From: Alphaproteobacteria bacterium | GTDB lineage: Bacteria > Pseudomonadota > Alphaproteobacteria > Micavibrionales > Micavibrionaceae | DNA: 63,208 nucleotides | Assembly (NCBI GenBank): GCA_009995045.1 | Contig: JAACQG010000006.1 | Coordinates: forward strand, 39,155-102,362 | Direction: 5' to 3' | In this document: positions 44,517-53,353 of the stretch, one piece after another | Layout of the letters: each line of letters starts with the position of its first letter | Position numbering within the stretch: the first letter of the stretch is position 1 | Position numbers and translations under genes: made by a program | Notes under the pieces: model-generated | Seen by the model: only the letters and a program-made list of their open reading frames with translations | Database searches by the model: none | What the model was told of the DNA's origin: nothing

Positions 44517-44562
44517 TGTGCATAACATTGCCTATATAAATATGTGGATAAGCTGTGGATAC
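44517..44562 (-). promoter_or_regulatory. DnaA box triplet, right cluster
   Basis: On the plus strand: TGTGCATAA (44517-44525), TGTGGATAA (44543-44551) and TGTGGATAC (44554-44562). These are two perfect boxes and one with a single mismatch, all in minus orientation, opposite to the left cluster. The surrounding bases 44526-44542 are AT-rich. Confidence 0.75.
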
Positions 44563-44620
44563 TTTCCCCCCACATCCCACACTAACCGCACAGCCAAGCA
44601 TTCTCTGTTACCTTACTATA

Positions 44621-45166
44621 ATGAACATCCTAAAAACGCTTACCTTGAGCGCTGTCATAATAACCTCAATAACCACACACGCTTTTGCCAATGAAGGATA
44701 CCCCGTTGGCAATGATATTGAGCGCCTTAAAGCCATTCAAATCAGCACACCAAACGATTTGCAATTGGACTGTAATGAGCTCTCAAGCGAAGCTTACAAA
44801 ATGAAAAAGATCATTCAAACCACGCAAAATATAAAAGATACATCCGACCTAAAAAGCAACGGCGTCACCGCGGCAGGTGCATTAGGATCGCTCATAATCG
44901 GCACCGCAACGGGTGGCATCGGCCTCGCCATTGGTGGCTATTTAATGCATCAAAACATCGAAGAACGCGGCGACAAAGCCGACGACATTCAATATATAGC
45001 TGCTCAACGCCGCACCCTCATGCTCGGCATTCATAACGCAAAAGGATGCTTCGGCCCCACTGAGGATGCCATGCTCCCCCCGACTGAATTCGACCCAATC
45101 GCACAAATCGCACTCAGCGCACTTAACGAAGAGCGACCGAACCATCATAGCGGTTACAATGACTAA
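44621..45166 (+). CDS. Secreted protein with Gly-rich hydrophobic segment
   Basis: A 181-residue protein with a signal peptide (MNILKTLTLSAVIITSITTH, cleavage near AFA). The middle holds a Gly-zipper-like hydrophobic stretch (AAGALGSLIIGTATGGIGLAIGGYLM, about residues 86-111), possibly membrane-inserting. Cys at LDCNELS and GCFGP. The start at 44621 gives the signal peptide; a longer reading from 44555 does not. No family is recognised. Confidence 0.65.
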   Translation: MNILKTLTLSAVIITSITTHAFANEGYPVGNDIERLKAIQISTPNDLQLDCNELSSEAYKMKKIIQTTQNIKDTSDLKSNGVTAAGALGSLIIGTATGGIGLAIGGYLMHQNIEERGDKADDIQYIAAQRRTLMLGIHNAKGCFGPTEDAMLPPTEFDPIAQIALSALNEERPNHHSGYND

Positions 45167-45247
45167 ACACCCATAAATCAAGATTCTTGCCAAATCCGCT
45201 ATAAACTTGCTACAAATTAATTACCAAAATTTTTGCAAGGATTTATC

Positions 45248-45634
45248 ATGACAAAAAAATATCTTCTGGGTGCATTGCTTGCACTCGCAATCATCCCTAA
45301 CGCAGCAAACGCACAAGGCCTTTTTGATCGCATCAATGGCGTCGTCAACAAAGTCGACGAAACACTCACCACAAGCGAACGCGCACAAAACAGCATTGAC
45401 CGCATCATGGATAAAGTCCCGGAAAGCCAAAAAGAAGAACCTGCCACACAGCCACAAGAGCAAATTCAGCCAAAGATACACGTGCAACCAACACAAGCAT
45501 CCGCTGTTACGACAATGACCGCCGAGCAAGAAGAAGCAATCCTTCAACAAGCCCGCGAAATTGAAGAACGCAAAATCCTAGAGGCAGCAGAGCGCATCAA
45601 AAAACAACGCGCCGCAATGCCCGCGAACAATTAA
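45248..45634 (+). CDS. Secreted coiled-coil-like protein
   Basis: A 128-residue protein with a signal peptide (MTKKYLLGALLALAIIPNAA, cleavage near NAQ). The mature part is amphipathic, Gln/Glu/Lys-rich, with a Pro/Gln linker (about residues 60-90) and a C-terminal helix (EEAILQQAREIEERKILEAA). AAGGAT before ATG 45248 decides the start. No family is recognised. Confidence 0.65.
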   Translation: MTKKYLLGALLALAIIPNAANAQGLFDRINGVVNKVDETLTTSERAQNSIDRIMDKVPESQKEEPATQPQEQIQPKIHVQPTQASAVTTMTAEQEEAILQQAREIEERKILEAAERIKKQRAAMPANN

Positions 45635-45643
45635 AATAAAAAA

Positions 45644-46336
45644 TTATCGCATCGGCAAATGGCCAGGCTCAACAAGGGCTTGGCCATTTTCAATTTTACC
45701 CGAACGCAAAATCACACCACCAACACCATCAACCAAAACCTCATATCCGCCGTCTTCAGTTTTGAATATCACGGAATATAAACGCCCCTGCCCGTCTTCT
45801 ATAACATTCACCTGAACATCACGCGACGGCGGCGCTTCAGATAGCGCAATATTAAGCGCCTCATCCTTCGAAATCGGCTCTCCAGTTGGTGCCTCCAATG
45901 GACGACGATACGGCTTGCGAGCAGGCTTAGGAACATCAGAGACAGCCGCTACCTTCGCTTTAACCTGCGGCTTTGCTTTGGGCTTCACCACCTCTTGACG
46001 AAGCTCAGATGCAGGCTCAGCTTGAGCCTCGGGCTTGGTTTCAACTTCAGGCTCAGACACAATATTTAACGCAGGAACATCCCCATGAACAACATCATCA
46101 ACACGCTCAGCGCGCATAACAGGCTCCCGCGCAATTTCCACTTCAACGGCTGGCGGCCTCTTACGCATCACAACAGAATCCTGCGCCGACACCCCAGACC
46201 CAGCACTTCCGTTACCACTGCCAAGCGGAATAACCTCTTTCGTGCCATCATCACGAATAATCGTAATCGCATCTCCCTGCGCAAAAACGGGGAAAGCCAA
46301 AACACACAAACAACTGCTCAATAAAAATGTCTTCAT
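45644..46336 (-). CDS. Secreted PepSY-like domain protein
   Basis: A 230-residue protein with a signal peptide (MKTFLLSSCLCVLAFPVFAQ). A central Pro/Glu/Lys-rich linker is followed by a C-terminal PepSY-like domain: ISKDEALNIALSEAPPSRDV then YSVIFKTEDGGYEVLVDG and VILRSGKIENG (about residues 150-215). PepSY domains often inhibit or regulate peptidases. The start at 46336 gives the signal peptide; a longer reading from 46393 does not. Confidence 0.7.
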   Translation of the reverse strand: MKTFLLSSCLCVLAFPVFAQGDAITIIRDDGTKEVIPLGSGNGSAGSGVSAQDSVVMRKRPPAVEVEIAREPVMRAERVDDVVHGDVPALNIVSEPEVETKPEAQAEPASELRQEVVKPKAKPQVKAKVAAVSDVPKPARKPYRRPLEAPTGEPISKDEALNIALSEAPPSRDVQVNVIEDGQGRLYSVIFKTEDGGYEVLVDGVGGVILRSGKIENGQALVEPGHLPMR

Positions 46337-46466
46337 ATCGCCACTATAATAGATTCGCAGAGCATGAAAAGAAAATGCAGCCGCCATCACCAAATTGAAT
46401 ACAGTTTTCCCATATTTTAACCCTTAAACGCTTCCACATCATAAAAATCCTTGATATGTTGATGCC

Positions 46467-47468
46467 ATGAAAAAAAGCAATAAACACATTTTAGCCACTG
46501 CGGCTTTACTCCCTTTGGCTATATCACCATGCATGAGCGCACAGGCACAAACCGTTAAATTCCAAAACCCATCCGTCACAATTTACGACCTTGATGGCAT
46601 ATCTAACACTGCGTCTGCACCTACACGCACAGCCACGCAAAACTACAATGCCCCCACAATCCCCGCGCCATCACAAGAAGCCATCGATAACGTCGCCGCC
46701 GGACGCGTCGTAACAAGAGCGCCAGTGACAACACCATCACAATCAGCAACGCAAGCGCCAACCGCCGCACCACCACCACTTGATGCGGGATGGCTCGGCG
46801 CAAAATGGAGTGGCCGTGTCAACCTTGGCGCATCTCTCCAAACCGGAAACACCGAACAAGACGCCATCAACGGTGATGCCTCCGTCAAGGCGAAATGGCA
46901 TAAATTCAACGGCGATCCACTTCACCGCGCCAGCATCAAAGCTGAAATCAACCGCGAAACCGAAAACGACGACACCACCGAAGACAATCGCAGCATCCAA
47001 GGCGCGTATGATTACTTCGTGAATAAAAAATGGTTCATCAACTCAACCCTCGGCTTCGAACAAGACGACATCGAAAAACTTGACCTGCGCACAACTGCGG
47101 GTATCGGTTTAGGGCACCAAGCCTTCGAAAGCGATAACCTCAACCTACAATATGTTATCGGACCAAGCTACTTGCGCGAAGAATACGAAAGCGGCGATAC
47201 AGACGACAGCGCCGCATTACGCTGGGCGCTTGATTACGATCAAAAAATACTCGGCAGCACGCTCGAAGCGTATCACGACCATGAAATATTCGTGCCTGTT
47301 GGTGACACAAACGCATTCCTACTCGACACCAGAACAGGCCTACGCATCCCCTTAAAAGCAGGACTAGTCGTCAGCGGCGAAGTCCAATTCGACTGGGACA
47401 ACGACCCCGCCCCCGGCACAAAAGAAGACGACACAACCTACGCCGTAAAACTCGGCTATGAATGGTAA
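46467..47468 (+). CDS. DUF481 (YdiY-like) outer-membrane barrel
   Basis: A 333-residue protein with a signal peptide (cleavage near AQAQ, about residue 28), a Pro/Thr/Ala linker and a C-terminal barrel from GWLGAKWSGRVNLGASLQTG onward. Strands such as FINSTLGFEQDDIEKLDLRT and GIGLGHQAF are DUF481-like, and the terminal YAVKLGYEW ends in an aromatic. Some homologues are salt-induced outer-membrane proteins. The function is not known. Confidence 0.88.
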   Translation: MKKSNKHILATAALLPLAISPCMSAQAQTVKFQNPSVTIYDLDGISNTASAPTRTATQNYNAPTIPAPSQEAIDNVAAGRVVTRAPVTTPSQSATQAPTAAPPPLDAGWLGAKWSGRVNLGASLQTGNTEQDAINGDASVKAKWHKFNGDPLHRASIKAEINRETENDDTTEDNRSIQGAYDYFVNKKWFINSTLGFEQDDIEKLDLRTTAGIGLGHQAFESDNLNLQYVIGPSYLREEYESGDTDDSAALRWALDYDQKILGSTLEAYHDHEIFVPVGDTNAFLLDTRTGLRIPLKAGLVVSGEVQFDWDNDPAPGTKEDDTTYAVKLGYEW

Positions 47469-47506
47469 AGCTTCTATTCGTACAATAACCCTGCTAAACT
47501 CTGCGC

Positions 47507-47827
47507 ATGGATTTTCTTGACATACCAACCGACGCCAGCGTCATTGACCTTCTTTATGTCACCATCGTATTTATCGCGGTGTTTGGATATGTGCCGCAAA
47601 TCTTCAAACTCTGGAAATCCAAAAGCGACAGCATGGATATCTCAATCGCAACATGGCTCATCTGGCTATACACTTGGGTGGTCACGCTTTTATACGGCAT
47701 GTTCGAACTACACGATCTTAAACTCTGCCTTGTCGCGATCATCAATTTGATCGGTCATGTCGCCATCATATCCCTAACATTACGCAATAGAAATCGATTC
47801 AAAAAAGATAAACAAATCACTGAATAA
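47507..47827 (+). CDS. PQ-loop/SemiSWEET-like small membrane protein
   Basis: A 106-residue three-helix protein with the PQ motif in FGYVPQIFKLWKSKSDSMDI (about residues 26-45), then ATWLIWLYTWVVTLLYGMF and a third helix. Bacterial SemiSWEETs are half-transporters that dimerise to move sugars; other PQ-loop proteins carry amino acids. The substrate is not predictable. It follows the DUF481 gene by 38 bases. Confidence 0.75.
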   Translation: MDFLDIPTDASVIDLLYVTIVFIAVFGYVPQIFKLWKSKSDSMDISIATWLIWLYTWVVTLLYGMFELHDLKLCLVAIINLIGHVAIISLTLRNRNRFKKDKQITE

Positions 47828-47898
47828 ATTGATACTTTGCTTTGTCCCAATCCTTTGATAAGATGCGTACATCCTAACAACAAAAAAGGGGCTTCCCC

Positions 47899-48210
47899 AT
47901 GAAGACTTTACTCAACACACTATTTATCTGCGTTGCCGGCATCTCACTCTCTGCATGTGCAGATGGCCTCGGCAATTTTGAAAACGAACCACCATACTCA
48001 CAAGAACGCACCGCACAGGACGAGCACACACCCGCGCCTGTCATGGAAACTGAAACTGTTATCGTAGAAACACCTGCGCCAATGTGCAAACCATGTGAAG
48101 ATTGTTCCGCACACAAAAGCCGCATCGCAACCCTCGAAAGCGAACTCGCCGCATGCCGCGAAGCAAGCAACCGCGTTCGTGATGCATATACCGACACATT
48201 AAAGAAATAA
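47899..48210 (+). CDS. Small lipoprotein
   Basis: A 103-residue protein with a lipobox LSAC (Cys about residue 20 of MKTLLNTLFICVAGISLSAC). The mature half has a CKPCEDCSAHKS cluster of Cys, then a helical tail (RIATLESELAACREASNRVR). GGGG upstream. It is followed by a strong terminator. Confidence 0.7.
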   Translation: MKTLLNTLFICVAGISLSACADGLGNFENEPPYSQERTAQDEHTPAPVMETETVIVETPAPMCKPCEDCSAHKSRIATLESELAACREASNRVRDAYTDTLKK

Positions 48211-48233
48211 GCTTTTAACGCTTTACCCCATCC

Positions 48234-48272
48234 AAATGGCGCTACCCCACAAAGGTAAGCGCCATTTTTTTT
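48234..48272 (+). terminator. Rho-independent terminator
   Basis: Arms AAATGGCGCT-ACC (48234-48246) and GGTAAGCGCCATTT (48254-48267) form a 13-base stem with one bulged base around a short loop, followed by eight T (48265-48272, partly in the stem). It ends the lipoprotein transcript. Confidence 0.88.
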
Positions 48273-48282
48273 AAAATTAAAA

Positions 48283-48311
48283 TTGACTTATGAAAATAAG
48301 ATAGCTATAAA
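48283..48311 (+). promoter_or_regulatory. Sigma-70-type promoter
   Basis: TTGACT (48283-48288) and TATAAA (48306-48311), exactly 17 bases apart and 33 bases before the ATG at 48344. It directly follows the terminator of the upstream gene. Confidence 0.7.
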
Positions 48312-48343
48312 ACTAAAAAATTGACATAAAGCAAGGCGCTACC

Positions 48344-49042
48344 ATGAGAACAATGGACTTCGACGAGATACAAAACGGAAACATAATAATAATAAGATCT
48401 GCGGAAAAAGCATATTTGGCATACGTCAAAGATCTTTCCGAAACAGAACTTACCGTTCTACCAATGGCACCTGCCGATCAAGAAATTGCCAATCTAAAAC
48501 CCGACACGCATTTAATAGATGACCCAAACATCATAAGCATGGCAGACATTAGAACACCGCATAAGGTTTACTTATTCGGCGTTATCGCCCGCAAGGAAGA
48601 TTTTGAAGATGGGCAAGTACAGAGGGTAGGATTCCTTGGTGGACAATCAGTTGAAGAAAGACGTGAAGTTAACAGGGCGGCAGGCGCCGCACAGCGAAAA
48701 ACGCCAAAAATGTTTCGCGTACCATTAAGCACATTAGGAAAAATACCGTTCCCGGAAACTACGCTCACACAACTTTCCGTATCAAAAGCATTTGGCAATT
48801 TGCCTCCCCCTGCTTTTATAACTGGCGACACGCCTCAACCGAGGCTCCCCGCTACATTTGATGCTAAAGCCCATGGCTTTGCCGATGCAGATACAAAGCC
48901 ACCAGCGAGACACGAAAAAAGAGACGACCCATTTGGCGGAACATTCGATCTTGTCGAAGCAGAAGAAGATGATGATCATGTATTTGCCATCGATGGGTTT
49001 GGCAAAGAAGAGCAAACATTCGATTTCGATCCAAACTCGTAA
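48344..49042 (+). CDS. Hypothetical protein
   Basis: A 232-residue soluble protein. The first 95 residues look like a small beta-rich domain (FDEIQNGNIIIIRSAEKAYL, YLAYVKDLSETELTVLPMAP). The rest is Arg/Pro-rich and then acidic (VEAEEDDDHVFAIDGFG). No family is recognised. It has its own promoter and a 33-base gap to lysS. Confidence 0.7.
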   Translation: MRTMDFDEIQNGNIIIIRSAEKAYLAYVKDLSETELTVLPMAPADQEIANLKPDTHLIDDPNIISMADIRTPHKVYLFGVIARKEDFEDGQVQRVGFLGGQSVEERREVNRAAGAAQRKTPKMFRVPLSTLGKIPFPETTLTQLSVSKAFGNLPPPAFITGDTPQPRLPATFDAKAHGFADADTKPPARHEKRDDPFGGTFDLVEAEEDDDHVFAIDGFGKEEQTFDFDPNS

Positions 49043-49075
49043 ACTCCCCTCTTCCCTTGCAAAACCAACTCTGCT

Positions 49076-50794
49076 ATGAATTTTGGCATGACAGATTTAG
49101 CGCAAGATACAAAAACAGACATCCCCCAAGACATCGCGAATGCATCACGTGCATGGCCGTTTGAGGAAGCAAAAGCCATCATCAAACGCCTTCGCGCCAT
49201 GAACAAAGGTGAGATCAAGGCCGGACCAAAAGGCTATGTCCTATTCGAAACCGGATACGGCCCCTCTGGCCTGCCACATATCGGCACATTCGGCGAAGTT
49301 GCACGCACCACAATGGTCATGCGTGCCTTCCAACGCCTCGCGCCGGATATCCCGACAAAGCTAATCTGCTTTTCCGATGACATGGATGGCCTACGCAAAG
49401 TTCCCACAAATGTTCCAAATCAGGACAAGCTCACCACTGCGCTCGGCATGCCGCTCTCATCGGTTCCAAACCCCTTCGATACAGATCACAAAAGCTTCTC
49501 CGGGCATAACAACGCCATGCTCTGCGACTTCCTTGACAGCTTTGGCTTCGAATATGAATTCATGAGCTCATCCGAAGATTGCTATAAAAACGGCAAATTC
49601 GATAATGCCCTCAAACTCATGCTTGAAAAATATGACGAAGTCCGCAACGCTGTCCTACCAATTTTAGGGGAAGACCGAAAAGCAACATATTCACCGATTT
49701 TCCCGATCATCCAAAAAGACGGCCCCGATGGAAAACAACCCTTTATCCTGCATAACGCGATTTTGAAATCCGTGGATGACGCCGCAAACGGCATCGCCAC
49801 ATTCGAAATTGCCGATGACAGCGAAAAAGAACGCACAGGATACGCCAAAGGCGATATCGTCACACAAAGCATTTTAGGCGGCGGCTGCAAAGCACAATGG
49901 CGCGCCGATTGGGCATTGCGTTGGTACGCGCTTGACGTCGATTACGAAATGGCAGGAAAAGACCTCGTCACCGCCGCAGAAATCGCCGCAAAAATCACAC
50001 AAATCATGGGCGGCAGAGGCCCCGCAGGATTCCGTTACGAACTATTCCTCGACGAAGAAGGCAAAAAAATCTCCAAATCAAAAGGCAATGGCCTGACGAT
50101 GGATGAGTGGCTCACTTACGCCCCGCATGAAAGCCTTGCTTATTATATGTATCAACGCCCGACGACCGCAAAGAAACTCTATTTCGATGTGATCCCAAAA
50201 GCCGTAGATGAATACATCCAATTCGCCGAAAAATTGGCACAGCAAGAACACAAGCAAAAATTGGAAAACCCTGCATGGTACATCCATAACGGGAAAGTGC
50301 CCAATAGCCAGCACACCCCCATCACATTCGCGCTATTGCTAAACCTCGTAAACGCGGCCAATACCGAAGACCCTGATGTGCTCTGGAACTTTATCCAAAG
50401 CTATGCGCCAGATGCGACCCCTGAAAGTGCCCCCTTCTTGGATCGCCTCGTGGGATTCGCCATTCGCTATTACAAAGATTTCGTCCTGCCCGAAAAAACA
50501 TACCGCAGCCCAGACACACGCGAAACCGCGGCGCTCAATGCGCTCGCCGATAAGCTTGAAACAATGGACACCGGATTAGACGCAGACGAATACATGACCG
50601 AAGTCTTCAGCGCAGGAAAAGAAAACGGATACGAAAAAGACGAACTCCGCAACTGGTTCCAAGCGATCTATGAAGTCTGCCTCGGACAATCCCAAGGCCC
50701 ACGCTTCGGAAGCTTCATTCAGCTATACGGCGTCAAGGATACGGCAAGCTTAATACGCGATGCACTGAATGGAAAATTCGCAAAAGCGGCCTAA
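49076..50794 (+). CDS. lysS: Class I lysyl-tRNA synthetase
   Basis: Charges tRNA-Lys. This is the class I (archaeal-type) enzyme, also found in many alphaproteobacteria. The HIGH-like motif lies in FETGYGPSGLPHIGTFGEV (about residues 59-77), and the KMSKS-like KISKSKGNG lies near residue 332. At 572 residues it is typical. A start at 49088 (MTDLAQDT) is also possible. Confidence 0.95.
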   Translation: MNFGMTDLAQDTKTDIPQDIANASRAWPFEEAKAIIKRLRAMNKGEIKAGPKGYVLFETGYGPSGLPHIGTFGEVARTTMVMRAFQRLAPDIPTKLICFSDDMDGLRKVPTNVPNQDKLTTALGMPLSSVPNPFDTDHKSFSGHNNAMLCDFLDSFGFEYEFMSSSEDCYKNGKFDNALKLMLEKYDEVRNAVLPILGEDRKATYSPIFPIIQKDGPDGKQPFILHNAILKSVDDAANGIATFEIADDSEKERTGYAKGDIVTQSILGGGCKAQWRADWALRWYALDVDYEMAGKDLVTAAEIAAKITQIMGGRGPAGFRYELFLDEEGKKISKSKGNGLTMDEWLTYAPHESLAYYMYQRPTTAKKLYFDVIPKAVDEYIQFAEKLAQQEHKQKLENPAWYIHNGKVPNSQHTPITFALLLNLVNAANTEDPDVLWNFIQSYAPDATPESAPFLDRLVGFAIRYYKDFVLPEKTYRSPDTRETAALNALADKLETMDTGLDADEYMTEVFSAGKENGYEKDELRNWFQAIYEVCLGQSQGPRFGSFIQLYGVKDTASLIRDALNGKFAKAA

Positions 50795-50846
50795 ATCCAT
50801 TGCTAAGAACACAGCTACCCCTATGAAAAACAAGGCACAAACGTCG

Positions 50847-50898
50847 TTTACATAAAATATCCATCTAATTTGCATAAAATTTTATGTAAATTTAAGAT
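50847..50898 (+). promoter_or_regulatory. Promoter with triplicated TTTRCATAAAAT operator
   Basis: TTGCAT (50870-50875) and TAAGAT (50893-50898), 17 bases apart, make a sigma-70-type promoter. Over it lie TTTACATAAAAT (50847-50858) and TTTGCATAAAAT (50869-50880), with the start points 22 bases apart, and an inverted ATTTTATGTAAA (50879-50890). The last two form a 22-base near-palindrome across the -35 region. Confidence 0.6.
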
Positions 50899-50971
50899 AA
50901 ATTAACCATTACCGCGTTATGATTAAGATATGAGGCAAGTCAGCTTCATACTTATTAAAAAGGAATTGCGC

Positions 50972-51481
50972 GTGTTCGGGCTTCATAATTTACAAATCAA
51001 TCCTAAAAAGGTGTTATCAAAGTTGAGCGACTTCGAAAACTTCTGCCTCGGCCGCTTAAACCTCACCCCTACAGAATTCACGGATTTGAACATGGAATTA
51101 AGCATGGGCGCTGTGTTCCACATCGGCAAACGACGCTTCGCAAAAGAGTTAGACGGAAAGCACCTCCTGTGGACAGGGTTAGATGATCGCGAATATGATC
51201 TCGGCCCTGTCCATAAACTCGACATTTTCCACTACGGCCCAGGCTTTCACAGAAACGCGACAATGTCACTTGGGCATGACTTGGTTGAAAACAATGAAGT
51301 GATGCAAATCCCCGGATTAAAAAAACAAATCAGCGTTGTTAAATTAAAAAACGGTAGTATTGGCGTTGGGCCAAACTACAAAGTCGCGCTCAGGAATGCC
51401 GCAATCAAAATGTATCTCGAGAAAGAATTCCGCCGCGCCAACCCTCTTGACGGATGGAAAGCACATTACGGCAACGCTTAA
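50972..51481 (+). CDS. Hypothetical protein controlled by operator region
   Basis: A soluble protein of 169 residues if started at GTG 50972, which has AAAAGGAA 6-9 bases upstream; ATG 50930 gives 183 residues but has no ribosome-binding sequence. A central DLNMELSMGAVFHIGKRRF and a C-terminal RNAAIKMYLEKEFRRANPL helix are visible, with no signal peptide or membrane segment. It is unlike any family I recognise. Its start overlaps the operator-promoter region described just upstream, so it is probably regulated. Confidence 0.6.
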   Translation: MFGLHNLQINPKKVLSKLSDFENFCLGRLNLTPTEFTDLNMELSMGAVFHIGKRRFAKELDGKHLLWTGLDDREYDLGPVHKLDIFHYGPGFHRNATMSLGHDLVENNEVMQIPGLKKQISVVKLKNGSIGVGPNYKVALRNAAIKMYLEKEFRRANPLDGWKAHYGNA

Positions 51482-52155
51482 TCATCAATCTTGGACAGAT
51501 CAAACCCCATTTCGGGAAAACCAAGCTTTTCAACATCATAACAATCACCTTTACGAATTACCGCATCAGGTGACCAATATGTCACAACCTTATCCAAATC
51601 TGGTCGATCCCGATCGCTTTGTGTGACCTCACACCTTCCGATGTAAAAGAACCCAATCACATGATCGCGCGCATCCAATCCCATCGCCGCCTTAACATTG
51701 CCATCATAAGCATACCACTCACTCAACCACTGCACCCCATAGCCAAGCGCATGCGCCGCAAGCGATAAATTCTGCCCCGCCGCACCACCGGATAAAACCT
51801 GTTCCCAAATTGCTTTCTTGCCCTTACGCGCACGCGACACCAACGCAATCACAAGCGGCGCACGCAAAAACCGTCCACGCTCTGCCTCAACCTTATCTGG
51901 CCGCGCATTCGGATTGGCCGCAACATAAGCATCCGCAATCACATCACCAATCTGCGCCCGCGCCTCCCCTTCAAACACCAAAGCATACCAAGGGCACATT
52001 TTCCCGTGATCAGGAACGCGCAAAGCCGCCGTTATAATTTGCGAAATTTCATCCGAAGACGGACCGGGTGCGACCAAGTCATCAACCTTCGCACTACGCC
52101 GCTTCAGCAAATATTCCAATACACCGTTGTTTGGTTTGCCTGTAATCACTTCCAT
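51478..52155 (-). CDS. Nitroreductase (YdjA-like)
   Basis: A 225-residue flavoprotein of the nitroreductase family. N-terminal LLKRRSAKVDDL, then RVPDHGKMCPWYALVFEGEARA (about residues 48-69) and GAAGQNLSLAAHALGYGVQW (about 125-144), the latter the flavin contact loop. Such enzymes reduce nitro or quinone compounds with NAD(P)H. It overlaps the end of the preceding hypothetical gene by 4 bases, in convergent orientation. Confidence 0.92.
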   Translation of the reverse strand: MEVITGKPNNGVLEYLLKRRSAKVDDLVAPGPSSDEISQIITAALRVPDHGKMCPWYALVFEGEARAQIGDVIADAYVAANPNARPDKVEAERGRFLRAPLVIALVSRARKGKKAIWEQVLSGGAAGQNLSLAAHALGYGVQWLSEWYAYDGNVKAAMGLDARDHVIGFFYIGRCEVTQSDRDRPDLDKVVTYWSPDAVIRKGDCYDVEKLGFPEMGFDLSKIDD

Positions 52156-52209
52156 GCTATATCCCTTGTCTGAGTATGAGTAAATGTAAACGGCAGGGAT
52201 TGAAAATCA

Positions 52210-53352
52210 ATGAATAAGGACTTAACACAACTTAAAACATTGGTGATAGATGTCTGGGAAAACGGCATCATGGGTGTCGATATCGGCCAGATCATTATCG
52301 CCCTCGCGATCTTCTTCGCATTCCTCCTCATCCGCGGAATGTTTAGCCGATACGTACTAAACTATCTCCACACATGGGCCTCGAAAACAACAACAAAACT
52401 AGACGATAAAATCGTCGATGCCCTCATCCCTCCCATCAAATTTATACCGATCATCCTCGGTATCTTTTTCGCCAGCCAATACATGAACCCCGACGAAAAA
52501 GCCGCACAATTCATGATCAACATTGAACGTTCAATGATTGCCTTCACAATTTTCTGGGCATTACACAGAACGCTAGAACCGCTGAGCCATAGCCTCAAAA
52601 AACTAGAACAACTCCTCACCCGCGCAATGATGGTGTGGATGTTCAAGGTTCTAAAAGTCCTCGTGGTCTTCATCGGCGGCGCGGTGATCCTTGAAATTTG
52701 GGGCATCGCTGTCGGCCCACTTCTCGCCGGCCTCGGCCTCTTCGGCGCAGCCGTAGCATTAGGCGCACAAGATCTATTCAAAAACCTGATCGGCGGCATC
52801 ACGATTTTGGCCGAAAAACGCTTCCACCCAGGCGAATGGATCATGGTCGACGGCGTCGTTGAAGGCGTTGTCGAGGAAATCGGTTTCCGTTCCACCCGCG
52901 TGCGGCGCTTCGACAAAGCGCCCGTCCACGTGCCCAACGCAAACCTATCCGACACCGTCGTTACAAATTTCAGCCGAATGACACATCGCCGCATCAAATG
53001 GGCAATCGGCGTAGAATACAAAACCAATGTTGAGCAGCTTCAGATTATCCGCGATGAAATCATGAAATACATCATCGAAAACGACAAATTCGCCAGCCCC
53101 GAAGACGTCAGCACATTCGTCCGCGTCGACAGCTTCAATGCATCATCCATTGATTTCTTGGTATATTGCTTCACCAAAACAACAGTCTGGGGCGAATGGC
53201 TGGAAATTAAAGAAGAATTCGCGCTTGTGATCAAAGAGATCGTAGAGGAAAAAGCAGGAACAGGCTTCGCCTTCCCATCACAATCCATCTACATCGAAAA
53301 TCTCCCCGGCGAGACAGCAGAAACATTCATCCCACCACAAAAAAAATCCTGA
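52210..53352 (+). CDS. MscS-family mechanosensitive channel
   Basis: A 380-residue inner-membrane channel. About four hydrophobic segments lead to the pore helix GLGLFGAAVALGAQDLFKNL (about residues 174-193), followed by the beta-domain signature FHPGEWIMVDGVVEGVVEEI and TRVRRFDKAPVHVPNANL. The C-terminal 100 residues form the alpha/beta vestibule. It releases solutes under osmotic downshock. Confidence 0.95.
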   Translation: MNKDLTQLKTLVIDVWENGIMGVDIGQIIIALAIFFAFLLIRGMFSRYVLNYLHTWASKTTTKLDDKIVDALIPPIKFIPIILGIFFASQYMNPDEKAAQFMINIERSMIAFTIFWALHRTLEPLSHSLKKLEQLLTRAMMVWMFKVLKVLVVFIGGAVILEIWGIAVGPLLAGLGLFGAAVALGAQDLFKNLIGGITILAEKRFHPGEWIMVDGVVEGVVEEIGFRSTRVRRFDKAPVHVPNANLSDTVVTNFSRMTHRRIKWAIGVEYKTNVEQLQIIRDEIMKYIIENDKFASPEDVSTFVRVDSFNASSIDFLVYCFTKTTVWGEWLEIKEEFALVIKEIVEEKAGTGFAFPSQSIYIENLPGETAETFIPPQKKS

Positions 53353-53353
53353 T

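Noticed and set aside
43846-44562. Calling the DnaA cluster the chromosome origin
   Set aside because: No skew change is seen in sampled rows, and dnaA, parA, hemE or mnmG are not nearby. Kept as a DnaA-binding region only.
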